64,000 bases of DNA from RH-AL1 sp965198715 (GTDB lineage: Bacteria > Pseudomonadota > Alphaproteobacteria > Rhizobiales > Beijerinckiaceae). The stretch is taken from positions 1,364,001 through 1,428,000 of the forward strand of contig CBDAPV010000002.1 in NCBI GenBank assembly GCA_965198715.1, written 5' to 3'. A model generated the notes under the pieces. That model was not told where the DNA came from, did no database searches, and was given only the letters and a program-made list of their open reading frames with translations. The translations under genes were made by a program, and so were the position numbers. This document shows, piece after piece, positions 1 to 8,020 of the stretch (positions are counted from its first letter, which is position 1; each line of letters opens with the position of its first letter).

Positions 1-459
1 TTGACTCTTGATGCGCCACAGCGCGAGGGCGGCGCGGGCGGCGTCACCGCCCTTGTCGCCGCGGCTGGGGTCGGCACGCTCGAAGGCCTGGGCCTCGGTC
101 TCCACCGTCAGGATGCCGTTGCCGAAAGCGAGCCGCCAATCCACGGCGAACTGAGTCAGCGCCCGCGCGCTCTCGTTGCAGACGATCTCGAAATGGTAGG
201 TGTCGCCGCGGATCACGCAGCCCAGCGCGACGGCGCCGGCATAACCGCCGTCCTCCATCAACATCGCCAGCGCGGGAGCGATCTCGAGCGCACCCGGCAC
301 GCTCACGACTTCGATCTTGGCGTCTGCCGCCGCCAGCGCTTGCTTCGCCCCCGCGAGCAGGAGCGTGCCGATATCGTTGTAGAACCGCGCCTCGACCACA
401 AGGAATTGGGCGCCGGCGGCATCGACGGGCGGCATGGCGGATCGGCGCGGCTCGGCCAT
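1..459 (-). CDS. ribH: 6,7-dimethyl-8-ribityllumazine synthase (3' end cut by window edge)
   Basis: Lumazine synthase condenses 5-amino-6-ribitylaminouracil with 3,4-dihydroxybutanone phosphate, the penultimate riboflavin step. The reading frame starts at the ATG at 459 and stays open to the window edge, giving 153 codons. Visible family features are the aromatic N-terminal segment around ARFYNDIG, the VPGALEIAP substrate loop, the GCVIRGDTYHFE motif with the catalytic His, and FGNGILTVE near the end. Only the last few residues should be missing. It lies on the same strand as ribE and ribD, about 1.1 kb downstream of them, with two small genes in between. Confidence 0.95.
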   Translation of the reverse strand, partial: MAEPRRSAMPPVDAAGAQFLVVEARFYNDIGTLLLAGAKQALAAADAKIEVVSVPGALEIAPALAMLMEDGGYAGAVALGCVIRGDTYHFEIVCNESARALTQFAVDWRLAFGNGILTVETEAQAFERADPSRGDKGGDAARAALALWRIKSQ

Positions 460-620
460 CGTTTCGCGGCTTGCTGTTCGAGGAATGCGCCTGCGTTAGC
501 AAGTGCCCCGCGCCGTAGCAAGAAGCGTGGCGTGCGCGCATCGCCCACGCGGCTTCAGCAGGCCTGAGCTTTCAAGCGCCATTGCCAGCCTTGCCGTCCT
601 GCATCCTGACTCGTTCAATC

Positions 621-884
621 CTAGTCGAGGTCGCGCGCGGTGATCATGACGTGGCCGTTCTTGGCAATGTCGCCACGATCGTACTTGGCGCTGGCCGCTG
701 CCTCGATCGTGGTGCGGCGCTCAGCAAGGCTCTGCCCGGGATCCGGCGCGTCCGGCTCGAAGGCGCGTAGCGCCTCGTGGGACACGATAACCGGCACTGC
801 GCGCTCGCCATCCCGCATGGTCAGCATGAAGCCGGCCGACATCCCGCGTTCGACTGCATTCTCGGTCGTGGGCGTGAGCGGCAT
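621..884 (-). CDS. DUF1488-type small protein
   Basis: This 87-residue protein resembles the DUF1488 family: a short acidic N-terminus, a VIVSHEALRAF segment, a central helix and a closing VMITARDLD strand. The family has no established function that I can name. The start is the ATG at 884, supported by an AAGGAG ribosome site just upstream. No membrane segment or cysteine is seen. It is a single gene between ribH and a small cysteine protein, all on the minus strand. Confidence 0.7.
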   Translation of the reverse strand: MPLTPTTENAVERGMSAGFMLTMRDGERAVPVIVSHEALRAFEPDAPDPGQSLAERRTTIEAAASAKYDRGDIAKNGHVMITARDLD

Positions 885-944
885 CGCGTGGTCTCCTTGG
901 CGCGGCTGTTAATGAGTCGGTCGCCAGCAGGTTGACCAGACGCA

Positions 945-966
945 GAAAACCCGGCGCATGGCCGGG
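945..966 (-). terminator. Rho-independent terminator after the small Cys-rich gene
   Basis: Read on the minus strand, a 6-bp GC stem (CCCGGC/GCCGGG) with a 5-nt loop is followed directly by TTTTCT. It sits 25 bases downstream of the stop of the gene ending at 991, so it should end that transcript. Confidence 0.6.
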
Positions 967-990
967 CTCTCTTAAAGAAAATGGTCGAAA

Positions 991-1197
991 TTAAGCGGCG
1001 TGCTGAGCAGCGGCCGCGCCATTCGCGTAATGACCGCACCAATCCTTCTCGCCGACGACCGGCCAAAGGCCATGGGCATCGGGCGCCGGCTGAGAGATCG
1101 GGGGATTGAATCGGCACAGACCCTCACCATCAGCCTGCTTGCCCGAATTGGTCTGGTGATCGTCGAAGTATGTGCAGGTTTCGCAATGCGAAGTCAT
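991..1197 (-). CDS. Small Cys-rich protein, CxxC...GxCR...DWCG type
   Basis: This 68-residue protein carries HCETCTYF near the N-terminus, GEGLCRFNPP in the middle and DWCGHY near the end, so four cysteines are spaced as in a small metal-binding knuckle. The same pattern occurs twice in the protein at 43351-43740. The start at 1197 has GAGGAG just upstream; a longer in-frame extension to 1383 lacks such a site and would run across the promoter region of the divergent gene. Metal binding is an inference; no function is known to me. Confidence 0.7.
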   Translation of the reverse strand: MTSHCETCTYFDDHQTNSGKQADGEGLCRFNPPISQPAPDAHGLWPVVGEKDWCGHYANGAAAAQHAA

Positions 1198-1240
1198 TAG
1201 GCGCTCCTCATAAAACCGACTCGATCGGTTACCCTGATGT

Positions 1241-1267
1241 GGAATGGTTCTAATCTCGAAACGTTCC
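1241..1267. promoter_or_regulatory. Possible divergent EcfG-like promoter element
   Basis: Between the divergent small genes at 1197 and 1383, the plus strand reads GGAAT-N17-GTT and the minus strand reads GGAAC-N17-ATT over the same bases. The alphaproteobacterial general-stress sigma factor EcfG prefers GGAAC-N16/17-GTT, so each direction matches with one mismatch. This is a pattern match only. Confidence 0.3.
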
Positions 1268-1382
1268 GGAATCTGTGAATACGAAGGTCGAATTTCTCTG
1301 ATCTGCCGAGCTGCGGCCATCCGCGCTGGCAACTCCGCTTCGAGATAAAGCTTTCGCACGCACGCATGTGAGGAGATCAGCA

Positions 1383-1589
1383 ATGAAACTCGGCGACTTT
1401 CGCAAGCACACCAAGGACCTTCCCGACGGCGTGATCATCTCGATCGCCGAGGTCGATCAGGCCGCGGCGATGAACGTCACCAGCGTCGACATTGTCGATG
1501 ACGCTGCCATAAAGGACAAGAAGGCCGATGGCCAGGAAGCCATCGATCTCGACGGCGGCAAACAGCAGACGATCGTGCTACGTTATTGA
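1383..1589 (+). CDS. Small acidic hypothetical protein
   Basis: I do not recognise a named family in this 68-residue protein. It has a MKLGDFRKHTKDLPDG start, then acidic stretches rich in Asp and Val, and ends QTIVLRY. It has no cysteine or membrane segment. The ATG at 1383 is preceded at good distance by AGGAG; an in-frame upstream ATG at 1368 has no such site. Its stop overlaps the end of the convergent ribE gene by a few bases. It is divergent from the Cys-rich gene at 991-1197 across a possible stress promoter. Confidence 0.6.
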   Translation: MKLGDFRKHTKDLPDGVIISIAEVDQAAAMNVTSVDIVDDAAIKDKKADGQEAIDLDGGKQQTIVLRY

Positions 1590-2203
1590 GAAGCGTCTTT
1601 CTGCGCGGTCTCGCCGAGGCGGGCCGCGTAGCGAGCCATAAGATCGACCTCGAGATTGAGGCGGTCTCCCACACTCCGTTCGCCCCAGGTCGTGACGGCA
1701 AGCGTGTGCGGGATCAGCAATACGCTGAAGATGTCGTCCTCGACGCCGTTCACGGTCAGGGACGTACCGTCCAGGCACACGGAGCCTTTCTCCGCGATGA
1801 AGCGAATAAGCTTTTCGGGAGCGCGTAGGACGAACCGGCTCATGCCGTCGAAAGGATCGATCGACATGACTTCGGCGACCCCGTCGATATGGCCCGTCAC
1901 GATGTGACCGCCCAGTTCGTCGCCGATCCGCAACGAGCGTTCGAGATTGATCCGCATGCCCCCTCGCCACAAGCCGGCGCTGGTGCGGCCCAGCGTTTCC
2001 GCGCCGACATCCACCGCAAAAACGGACCCATCTCCGAGCGGTTCGACGGCCACCGCAGTCAGGCAAGGCCCGCCGCAGGCGATGGAGGCGCCCAGTGCGA
2101 TATCGCGAGCGGGATAGCGGCTTTTGATCCGTACACGCCTGAGCGTGTCACCCGCGGCGACGTGCTCGATCGTTCCGACATCTGTGACGAGCCCCGTGAA
2201 CAT
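1583..2203 (-). CDS. ribE: Riboflavin synthase alpha chain
   Basis: Riboflavin synthase dismutates two molecules of dimethylribityllumazine to riboflavin. The 206-residue protein has the two tandem lumazine-binding barrels of the family: the first begins MFTGLVTDVGTIE, the second near residue 95 with GGHIVTGHIDGV. The start at 2203 overlaps the ribD stop by one base (TGATG), which implies translational coupling. The length is normal for the family (about 200 residues). Confidence 0.95.
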   Translation of the reverse strand: MFTGLVTDVGTIEHVAAGDTLRRVRIKSRYPARDIALGASIACGGPCLTAVAVEPLGDGSVFAVDVGAETLGRTSAGLWRGGMRINLERSLRIGDELGGHIVTGHIDGVAEVMSIDPFDGMSRFVLRAPEKLIRFIAEKGSVCLDGTSLTVNGVEDDIFSVLLIPHTLAVTTWGERSVGDRLNLEVDLMARYAARLGETAQKDASQ

Positions 2204-3327
2204 CAGCCCTCGACCGAATAGTGTCGCAGGCGGTCGACGCCGACCATCCGCTCGGCGACAAGTGCGTAGTTCCGTTCGATGATCATTCTCGTCTCCGCTC
2301 CCAGGCCAGTGACGCCATCGCCGCCGCCAAGCGGCCGGGGCGCCGTGAAGAGCAGCACCTCGTCGACGAGGCTGCTCGCGAGCAACTGCTCCGCCACACG
2401 CGGACCGCCTTCGCTTAGAATGCGCGTCACGCCACGTGCAGAAAGGCATGCTAGTACGGCGGCAAGGTCGAGCCGACCATTGTCACCTACAGGCACGCAA
2501 AGGATTTCGACGCCCGACAGCGCTTCGCGACGATGGGCATCCTCGCGCGCCACGAGCAGGATTGGCGCATCCGCCGCGGTCAACAGCAGGCGGGAACGGG
2601 CGGAGATGGCGAGATCGCCATCGAGCACGATCCGCGTGGGCCTCGCGGAAACGCCAGGCAGGCGCACCGTCATCAACGGGTCGTCCGCCACAACCGTGCC
2701 GCTGCCGACCATGATCACATCGTGCATGGCGCGCAGCACGTGTACCATGCCGTTGGCGGCGGCGCCCGTGATGGCGAGGCGAGGATCGTGTGGGCCGCCG
2801 GCAACGAAGCCGTCGGCAGTCTCGGCGAGCTTCAACGTCACCATCGGGCGATTCGCCGTCAGGCAACGGATGTGTCCGCGGTGATCACGCCGCGCTTCCG
2901 CCGCTCCGATCCCGCCGTCCACGGCAATGCCGTGGGCGCGACAGTAGGCAGCGCCCTGCCCCGCGACCAGCGGGTTGGGATCGTCGATGGCGTAGACCAG
3001 CCGGGCGATGCCGGCGGCTACGACCGCCTCGCAGCACGGCGGGGTGCGGCCGTGATGGCTGCAGGGCTCGAGCGTGACGTAGAGCGTGGCGCCGCGTGCG
3101 GCCTCGCCGGCCTGCGCAAGGGCGGTGACCTCACCGTGCGGGCGACCGCCGTCGCCGGTGCAGCCGCGACCGACGACGACGCCGTCGCGGATCACGAGCG
3201 CGCCGACGCTCGGATTGAGCGCGGTACGCCCCAGACCGCGGCGGCCAAACGCTAGAGCTGCCGCCATGAAGCGGGCATCGAGGTCGCTGCTTGCTTGCTG
3301 CAGCGCTCGCGCCGTGCTGCCGCTCAT
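2203..3327 (-). CDS. ribD: Bifunctional riboflavin deaminase/reductase
   Basis: RibD deaminates the pyrimidine ring and then reduces the ribosyl side chain, two consecutive riboflavin steps. The N-terminal deaminase domain shows the zinc site as HGEVTAL near residue 64 and PCSHHGRTPPC near residue 95. The C-terminal reductase domain has SEGGPRVAEQLL and the DEVLLFTAPRPLGG segment. At 374 residues the length is normal. The start overlaps the nrdR stop by four bases and the stop overlaps ribE by one, so nrdR-ribD-ribE form a tight operon. Confidence 0.95.
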   Translation of the reverse strand: MSGSTARALQQASSDLDARFMAAALAFGRRGLGRTALNPSVGALVIRDGVVVGRGCTGDGGRPHGEVTALAQAGEAARGATLYVTLEPCSHHGRTPPCCEAVVAAGIARLVYAIDDPNPLVAGQGAAYCRAHGIAVDGGIGAAEARRDHRGHIRCLTANRPMVTLKLAETADGFVAGGPHDPRLAITGAAANGMVHVLRAMHDVIMVGSGTVVADDPLMTVRLPGVSARPTRIVLDGDLAISARSRLLLTAADAPILLVAREDAHRREALSGVEILCVPVGDNGRLDLAAVLACLSARGVTRILSEGGPRVAEQLLASSLVDEVLLFTAPRPLGGGDGVTGLGAETRMIIERNYALVAERMVGVDRLRHYSVEG

Positions 3328-3827
3328 ACGCGGCTTGAAGTGCTCTTCGGCCGGTCGCGGCCGGGCTCATCCTCAGGCTGATTGGCAAGCTCGTCGATCA
3401 ACATATTGAAATCACGAGCTTCCCTGAAGTTGCGGTACACCGACGCGAAGCGCACGTAGGCGACACCGTCGAGCGCTCTCAGTCCCTCCATGACCAGCTC
3501 GCCTATGCGCTCGGAGGGAATCTCGCTGTCGCCTTGGCTTTCGAGCTGGCGCACGATGCCGTTGACCATGCGGTCGATGCGCTCGCCCTCGACAGGCCGC
3601 TTGCGTAACGCGACTTCGAGCGAGCGCATCAGCTTGTCTCGGTCGAACGGTACGCGCCGACCAGACTTTTTTAACACCGCAAGCTCGCGTAATTGCACAC
3701 GCTCAAAAGTTGTAAACCGACCGCCGCAATCGGGGCAGATACGCCGCCGACGGATGGACGAGGAGTCCTCCGTCGGCCGCGAGTCCTTCACCTGCGTCTC
3801 GAGGCTGCCGCAATAGGGACAGCGCAT
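3324..3827 (-). CDS. nrdR: Transcriptional repressor NrdR
   Basis: NrdR is a zinc-ribbon/ATP-cone repressor of ribonucleotide reductase genes. The 167-residue protein starts MRCPYCGS with its partner CPDCGGRF at about residue 31, giving the four zinc cysteines. The ATP-cone follows, with VLKKSGRRVPFDRDKL. YVRFASVYRNF is the usual end of the cone. It is 10 bases downstream of glyA and overlaps ribD, the order commonly seen in Rhizobiales. Confidence 0.97.
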   Translation of the reverse strand: MRCPYCGSLETQVKDSRPTEDSSSIRRRRICPDCGGRFTTFERVQLRELAVLKKSGRRVPFDRDKLMRSLEVALRKRPVEGERIDRMVNGIVRQLESQGDSEIPSERIGELVMEGLRALDGVAYVRFASVYRNFREARDFNMLIDELANQPEDEPGRDRPKSTSSRV

Positions 3828-3837
3828 CCTGTGCCAC

Positions 3838-5136
3838 TCAGTAGATCGGAAAGCGTTTGGTCAGCTTGGCGACCTGATTGCGCACCTTCTCCTCGACAGA
3901 GGCATTGCCTTCCTCGCCGTTAGCCTTGAGACCGTCGAGGCAGGTGGCGATCAGTTCGCCGACCTCCTGGAACTCGGCATGGCCAAAGCCGCGCGAGGTT
4001 GCCGCCGGAGAACCGAGGCGGATTCCCGAGGTCACCATCGGCGAGGCCTCGTCGAACGGCACGCCGTTCTTGTTGCAGGTGATGTGGGCGCGGCCGAGCG
4101 ACTGCTCAGCCGCCTTTCCGGTAATGCCCTTGTCGCGCAGGTCGACGAGCATCAGGTGGTTGTCGGTGCCGCCGGTGGTGATCGCATAGCCCTTGGACTG
4201 CAGCGTCTCGGCGAGCGTCGCGGCGTTGTCGATCACCTGCTGGATGTAGGTCTTGAACTCCGGCTTTAGCGCTTCGCCGAAGGCAACGCCCTTGGCGGCA
4301 ATGACGTGCATCAGCGGACCGCCCTGGATGCCGGGGAAGATCGCCGAATTGAACTTCTTGGCGAGATCGCCGTCGTTCGTCAGGATCATGCCGCCGCGCG
4401 GGCCGCGCAACGTCTTGTGCGTCGTCGTGGTGGCGACGTGCGCGTGCGGGAACGGCGAGGGATGCAGCCCCGCGGCGATGAGCCCGGCGAAATGCGCCAT
4501 GTCGACCATGAAGTACGCGCCGATTGCATCGGCGATCTCGCGGAAGCGCTTGAAGTCCCAATGGCGCGGGTAGGCCGAGCCGCCAGCGATGATCAGCTTG
4601 GGCTTGTGCTCCTCGGCGAGCTTCTGCACCGCGTCCATGTCGATGCGGTAATCGTCCTTGCGGACGCCGTAGGACACCGGCTTGAACCACTTGCCCGAGA
4701 CGTTGACCTTGGAGCCGTGCGTTAGGTGACCGCCGGCGGCAAGGTCGAGGCCCATGAACACGTCGCCGGGCTGCAGCAGCGCGAGGAACACGGCCTGGTT
4801 GGCCTGGCTGCCCGAGTTCGGCTGTACGTTGGCGAAGCCAACGCCGAAAAGTTCGGTCGCGCGCTCGATCGCGAGCTTCTCGGCGACGTCGACGAACTGG
4901 CAGCCGCCATAGTAGCGACGACCCGGATAGCCTTCGGCGTATTTGTTGGTGAGTACCGAGCCCTGGGCCTCCATGACCGCTTTGGAGACGATGTTCTCGG
5001 AGGCAATCAACTCGATCTCGTCACGCTGGCGGCCGAGTTCCTGATCGATGGCCTTGGCCATATCCGGATCAATCGACTGGAGGTCAGCCTGGAAAAATGT
5101 CGTCGAGTCGCGCCAGCCGGCGTCGGACTTGGTCAT
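3838..5136 (-). CDS. glyA: Serine hydroxymethyltransferase
   Basis: GlyA interconverts serine and glycine with transfer of the one-carbon unit to tetrahydrofolate, using PLP. The 432-residue protein has the PLP lysine in TTTTHKTLRGPRGG at about residue 240, the NVQPNSGSQAN segment and the EGYPGRRYYGG active-site stretch. An N-terminal addition of roughly 15 residues before the FFQADL start of the common core is typical of rhizobial members. It leads the glyA-nrdR-ribD-ribE gene run. Confidence 0.97.
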   Translation of the reverse strand: MTKSDAGWRDSTTFFQADLQSIDPDMAKAIDQELGRQRDEIELIASENIVSKAVMEAQGSVLTNKYAEGYPGRRYYGGCQFVDVAEKLAIERATELFGVGFANVQPNSGSQANQAVFLALLQPGDVFMGLDLAAGGHLTHGSKVNVSGKWFKPVSYGVRKDDYRIDMDAVQKLAEEHKPKLIIAGGSAYPRHWDFKRFREIADAIGAYFMVDMAHFAGLIAAGLHPSPFPHAHVATTTTHKTLRGPRGGMILTNDGDLAKKFNSAIFPGIQGGPLMHVIAAKGVAFGEALKPEFKTYIQQVIDNAATLAETLQSKGYAITTGGTDNHLMLVDLRDKGITGKAAEQSLGRAHITCNKNGVPFDEASPMVTSGIRLGSPAATSRGFGHAEFQEVGELIATCLDGLKANGEEGNASVEEKVRNQVAKLTKRFPIY

Positions 5137-5285
5137 GGAAGCCCCTTGGGAATGGAGCCGCTTTTCGCGGCAGGTCTTTGTATTCCGAAGTCTTGGCTTC
5201 TAGCACGCGTCACGAGGAGCGGCATAGTCGCCGCCCAACAGATTTAATTGCCTTGCGACTCAACGATTTTGAGTCCGCCCGCGTC

Positions 5286-6659
5286 CTATTGGTCGTCGGG
5301 ACCAGGCTCGAGAGCCCGATCGTCACGGCCGCCACCGCGGTAACTGGTGCGGCTGACGGTCTCATCGGCATCACCGGCGCCGTCCTGCGGCTCGGGCCGA
5401 CCGATTGAGCCGGTCGCGGCGTTGGAGAAACCGTCGCGCTGGTAGATGTCGTCGCGGAACTGAGTCACGCCGTTCGGGCTCGCCCATGCGGTGATGTAGA
5501 CCCAGTAGACCGGCACTGGCTGCGACAGTTTGACGTTGACCTGCTGACCGGAGCGGATCGCCTCGTCGATGTGCGGGCGGTCCCAGCCGGGCGTGTCCTT
5601 TAAGAGCCACTGCACATAGTCGCGCACGTTTTGGACGCGGATGCAGCCCGACGACACGAAGCGGTTATCGTCGCCGAAGACGCCCTTCTCCGGAGTGTCG
5701 TGCATGTAGACGCCGTAAGGATTGTTGATGTTGATACGCACCACGCCGAGCGAGTTCTCGGTGCCCGGATCTTCCTTGTAGTTGTAGCCGAAAGCCTGGT
5801 TGGAGTGCCAGTTGATCGACTGCGACGGCACTTCCTGACCGTTCTTGTCAAAGATGCGGATGTGATGCTCGTTGAGGTAGTTCGGATCCGCCAGCATCTT
5901 GGGAATCAGATCCTTGTGAATCAACGACACCGGCACGTGCCAATACGGGTTGAAGTTGATGTCGAGCGCGCGGGTCTGCATCACCGGCGACTGGCGATCG
6001 ATGCGGCCAACGCCGGCGCGGTGGTGTGTGGCGACGACGCCGTTCTCGACCGTCTCGACAGCTTCGGCGGGGATGTTGGCCATCACGTAGCGCTCGCCGA
6101 GATTGCCGGAGAAAGCGCGCAAGCGGACCAGGTTGATCTCGAGCTGATGGAGGCGGGTGTCGGCGGGGATGTTCATCGCCGCCAGCACTTCCTTCCCGAC
6201 GACGCCGTTCTCGATCAGACCGTGGCGCGCCTCGAAATGCTTCACGCCGGCGTCGACATAGGAATCGAATACCGGAGAATCACCCGACGAGCCGTCGAGG
6301 TCGCCGGAGATGATGAGGCGCTTGCGCAGCGCGACGACCGCCGGCCCGTTCGAGCCGAGCTTGATGACCCTGCCGGCCGGCACGCGGCTCCAGCCGCCGC
6401 GCTGGACGATGCCGCGATAGGTCTCGATGGCGCGCTCGGTGGCGTCGAAGGTCGCCTGCGAGAGGACGGGCGTGGTCGAACGCTGCACCGAGAGCCGGGC
6501 GTCGGCGTCGTAGCCCTGAGCCCACTCGGCCTGGTCGCTAAACTCCTGTGCGGCGGCGACGCCGGTTAACGAGGCGAGCGCGCCGACGAAGGCGACCGCG
6601 CACCAGGAGATGCGCACGGGATGGGCCCGCGGATCGGAGGCGCGCGAAGAAAGAGCCAT
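5286..6659 (-). CDS. L,D-transpeptidase (YkuD domain) with peptidoglycan-binding domain
   Basis: This periplasmic enzyme probably forms 3-3 peptidoglycan cross-links or attaches proteins to the wall. From the ATG at 6659 it has 457 residues: a signal peptide ending near GVAAAQEF, a peptidoglycan-binding segment (LGSNGPAVVALRKRL), and a YkuD domain with the catalytic cysteine in SSGCIRVQNV and the upstream YMHDTPEKGVF His region. A longer in-frame extension to 6890 exists but would put about 75 basic residues before the signal peptide; an internal ATG in that extension is possible. No clear ribosome site decides this. The C-terminus is a low-complexity Arg/Gly/Asp tail. Confidence 0.88.
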   Translation of the reverse strand: MALSSRASDPRAHPVRISWCAVAFVGALASLTGVAAAQEFSDQAEWAQGYDADARLSVQRSTTPVLSQATFDATERAIETYRGIVQRGGWSRVPAGRVIKLGSNGPAVVALRKRLIISGDLDGSSGDSPVFDSYVDAGVKHFEARHGLIENGVVGKEVLAAMNIPADTRLHQLEINLVRLRAFSGNLGERYVMANIPAEAVETVENGVVATHHRAGVGRIDRQSPVMQTRALDINFNPYWHVPVSLIHKDLIPKMLADPNYLNEHHIRIFDKNGQEVPSQSINWHSNQAFGYNYKEDPGTENSLGVVRININNPYGVYMHDTPEKGVFGDDNRFVSSGCIRVQNVRDYVQWLLKDTPGWDRPHIDEAIRSGQQVNVKLSQPVPVYWVYITAWASPNGVTQFRDDIYQRDGFSNAATGSIGRPEPQDGAGDADETVSRTSYRGGGRDDRALEPGPDDQ

Positions 6660-6882
6660 CGAAAGTCGATTTGATGCCACGTCGAGCTCCAAATAGCCAT
6701 TTGCGAGGATCGGGACAGGCGGCCGCTGGACGCGCCTCAATCCTCCGTTCATGGAAGGCAGCTTGTCGTTAAAAAGCTGCGAACGGGCGGCTGATTTGTG
6801 GCGACAATAGCGTTCCGAAGGCAATCCGACGCCTGTGTCGCGAAGGGCACAAGAGCCCCGCGGTGCCGATCCGCGAAGCGTG

Positions 6883-6911
6883 CTGGACAAGCCCCGGCGG
6901 CCTTTCTATAA
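6883..6911 (+). promoter_or_regulatory. Housekeeping promoter of tRNA-Phe
   Basis: CTGGAC at 6883-6888 and CTATAA at 6906-6911 are separated by 17 bases, close to the rhizobial sigma-70 consensus CTTGAC-N17-CTATAT. The tRNA starts 35 bases downstream. Confidence 0.55.
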
Positions 6912-6945
6912 GCCGCCCTCGCCGTCGTCCCCGGATGTCAGCGAC

Positions 6946-7021
6946 GCCCAGGTAGCTCAGTTGGTAGAGCATGCGACTGAAAATCGCAGTGTCGGTGGTT
7001 CGATTCCGCCCCTGGGCACCA
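6946..7021 (+). tRNA. tRNA-Phe (GAA)
   Basis: A complete 76-nt cloverleaf with acceptor stem GCCCAGG/CCTGGGC, a D arm with AGCTCAGTTGGTAGAGC, anticodon loop TGAAAAT (anticodon GAA), T loop GGTTCGATTCC and an encoded CCA end. Confidence 0.97.
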
Positions 7022-7165
7022 TCTCTGCTTCCCGCGACTTCTCTTTCAGCCGAGGCGCCTTGACAATCAAGCGTGCCTTCGGGATGAAAGGTTCTGGTGC
7101 GGGCTCCCGAGCGGGACGCCCGTTTTTCGTTTCAAAGCGTCCGCCGACGCTCGAGGTAAGGTGCC

Positions 7166-7333
7166 ATGGCCAAGGCCGCGATGATCAAGATTAAGCTCGT
7201 GTCGTCCGCCGACACTGGTTTCTTCTACGTAACGACGAAAAACGCCCGCACGAAGACTGACAAGCTGAGCTTCAAGAAGTATGATCCTGTCGCGCGGAAG
7301 CACGTCGAATTTAAAGAAGCCAAGATCAAATAG
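7166..7333 (+). CDS. rpmG: 50S ribosomal protein L33
   Basis: A 55-residue protein starting MAKAAMIKIKLVSSADTGFF and ending FKEAKIK, the typical L33 without zinc cysteines. GAGGTAAGG lies just before the ATG. L33 sits in the large subunit near the exit site. The gene stands alone between tRNA-Phe and a terminator, apart from the DUF983-rnr-topA genes it often neighbours in other Rhizobiales. Confidence 0.95.
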   Translation: MAKAAMIKIKLVSSADTGFFYVTTKNARTKTDKLSFKKYDPVARKHVEFKEAKIK

Positions 7334-7358
7334 CGCCAAGGTCTGTACGCAATACGAG

Positions 7359-7384
7359 AAAGGGGCTTAAAGTCTCCTTTTTTT
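7359..7384 (+). terminator. Terminator after rpmG
   Basis: A 7-bp stem (AAAGGGG/CTCCTTT with one G-T pair) and an 8-nt loop are followed by four more T. It lies 26 bases after the rpmG stop. Confidence 0.55.
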
Positions 7385-7673
7385 CCCATGCTACCATTTT
7401 CCATGCTATGAAGCAGAGACTACATGCCTGAAAGAGCGTCAACCTTTAGCCGTTGCGCGTTAGTCTAATTATCTTTTCGCTAAGCTTTCTTTGTCAAAGG
7501 CCTGTCACGATAAGGGCTGTAATTCGGATCTTGAGTCTGCCGAAGCTCCGTCGTTGCTGCGAGCGAGGTAGGGCGATCGAGGCTTCAATAAACAATGATC
7601 TTAGTCAGAAGACCCGATTAATGCGCGTTCGGCTCGCAAGATAAGGGAGCGTATTCCCTGACCGGGATGCGCA
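7385..7673. other. Intergenic stretch, nothing recognised
   Basis: The stretch after the rpmG terminator is visibly AT-richer than its surroundings. A 63-codon open frame (7453-7644, plus) has no family features or ribosome site and is judged spurious. No RNA fold or repeat was recognised. Confidence 0.4.
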
Positions 7674-7970
7674 CTAAAGGCCTTCGAGGTAGAGTCGCCC
7701 GAGTAGCGGACCGAAGTAGATGGGCAACGCACCGTCGGCGATCGGGTCGAACAGCGAATGCAGGTCGGCTCTCAGGTTCGTGACCAGGCCATTCTCGATG
7801 TCGGTGTCGCCCAACGTCGCAAGGTCGGCGAGGCGCAAACGCGGCGCCACAAGTGGAGGAGCCGGAGCGAAACTATCCGTAAGCTTGAGGGCCGCAGCTG
7901 CCATGGCCTTTGATGTCCCCGCGATCGATGAATGATCATCGCAGGAGATGGTTAACGCCGAATTAACCAT
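7674..7970 (-). CDS. Hypothetical protein, possibly starting at 7904
   Basis: I do not recognise this protein of up to 98 residues. It has no signal peptide or cysteine pattern and ends with a LPIYFGPLLGRLYLEGL segment that looks like a conserved motif. The ATG at 7970 would place a perfect CtrA-type box inside the first codons. The internal ATG at 7904 would give 76 residues and leave that box about 50 bases upstream, a more natural arrangement. The coding call itself is uncertain. Confidence 0.45.
   Translation of the reverse strand: MVNSALTISCDDHSSIAGTSKAMAAAALKLTDSFAPAPPLVAPRLRLADLATLGDTDIENGLVTNLRADLHSLFDPIADGALPIYFGPLLGRLYLEGL
7952..7966 (-). promoter_or_regulatory. CtrA-type box TTAA-N7-TTAA
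   Basis: A perfect TTAA-CGCCGAA-TTAA occurs here, matching the full binding site of the alphaproteobacterial cell-cycle regulator CtrA. It overlaps or precedes the start of the small gene at 7674-7970. No other full site was found by eye in the window. Confidence 0.45.
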
Positions 7971-8020
7971 GCGCGCGATCGTCGTTTTGCGGTTCAGCTC
8001 GGCTTGTGACGCTACCGCCT

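Noticed and set aside
7453..7644. 63-codon plus-strand frame after rpmG
   Set aside because: No ribosome site, no family pattern, and it lies behind a terminator.
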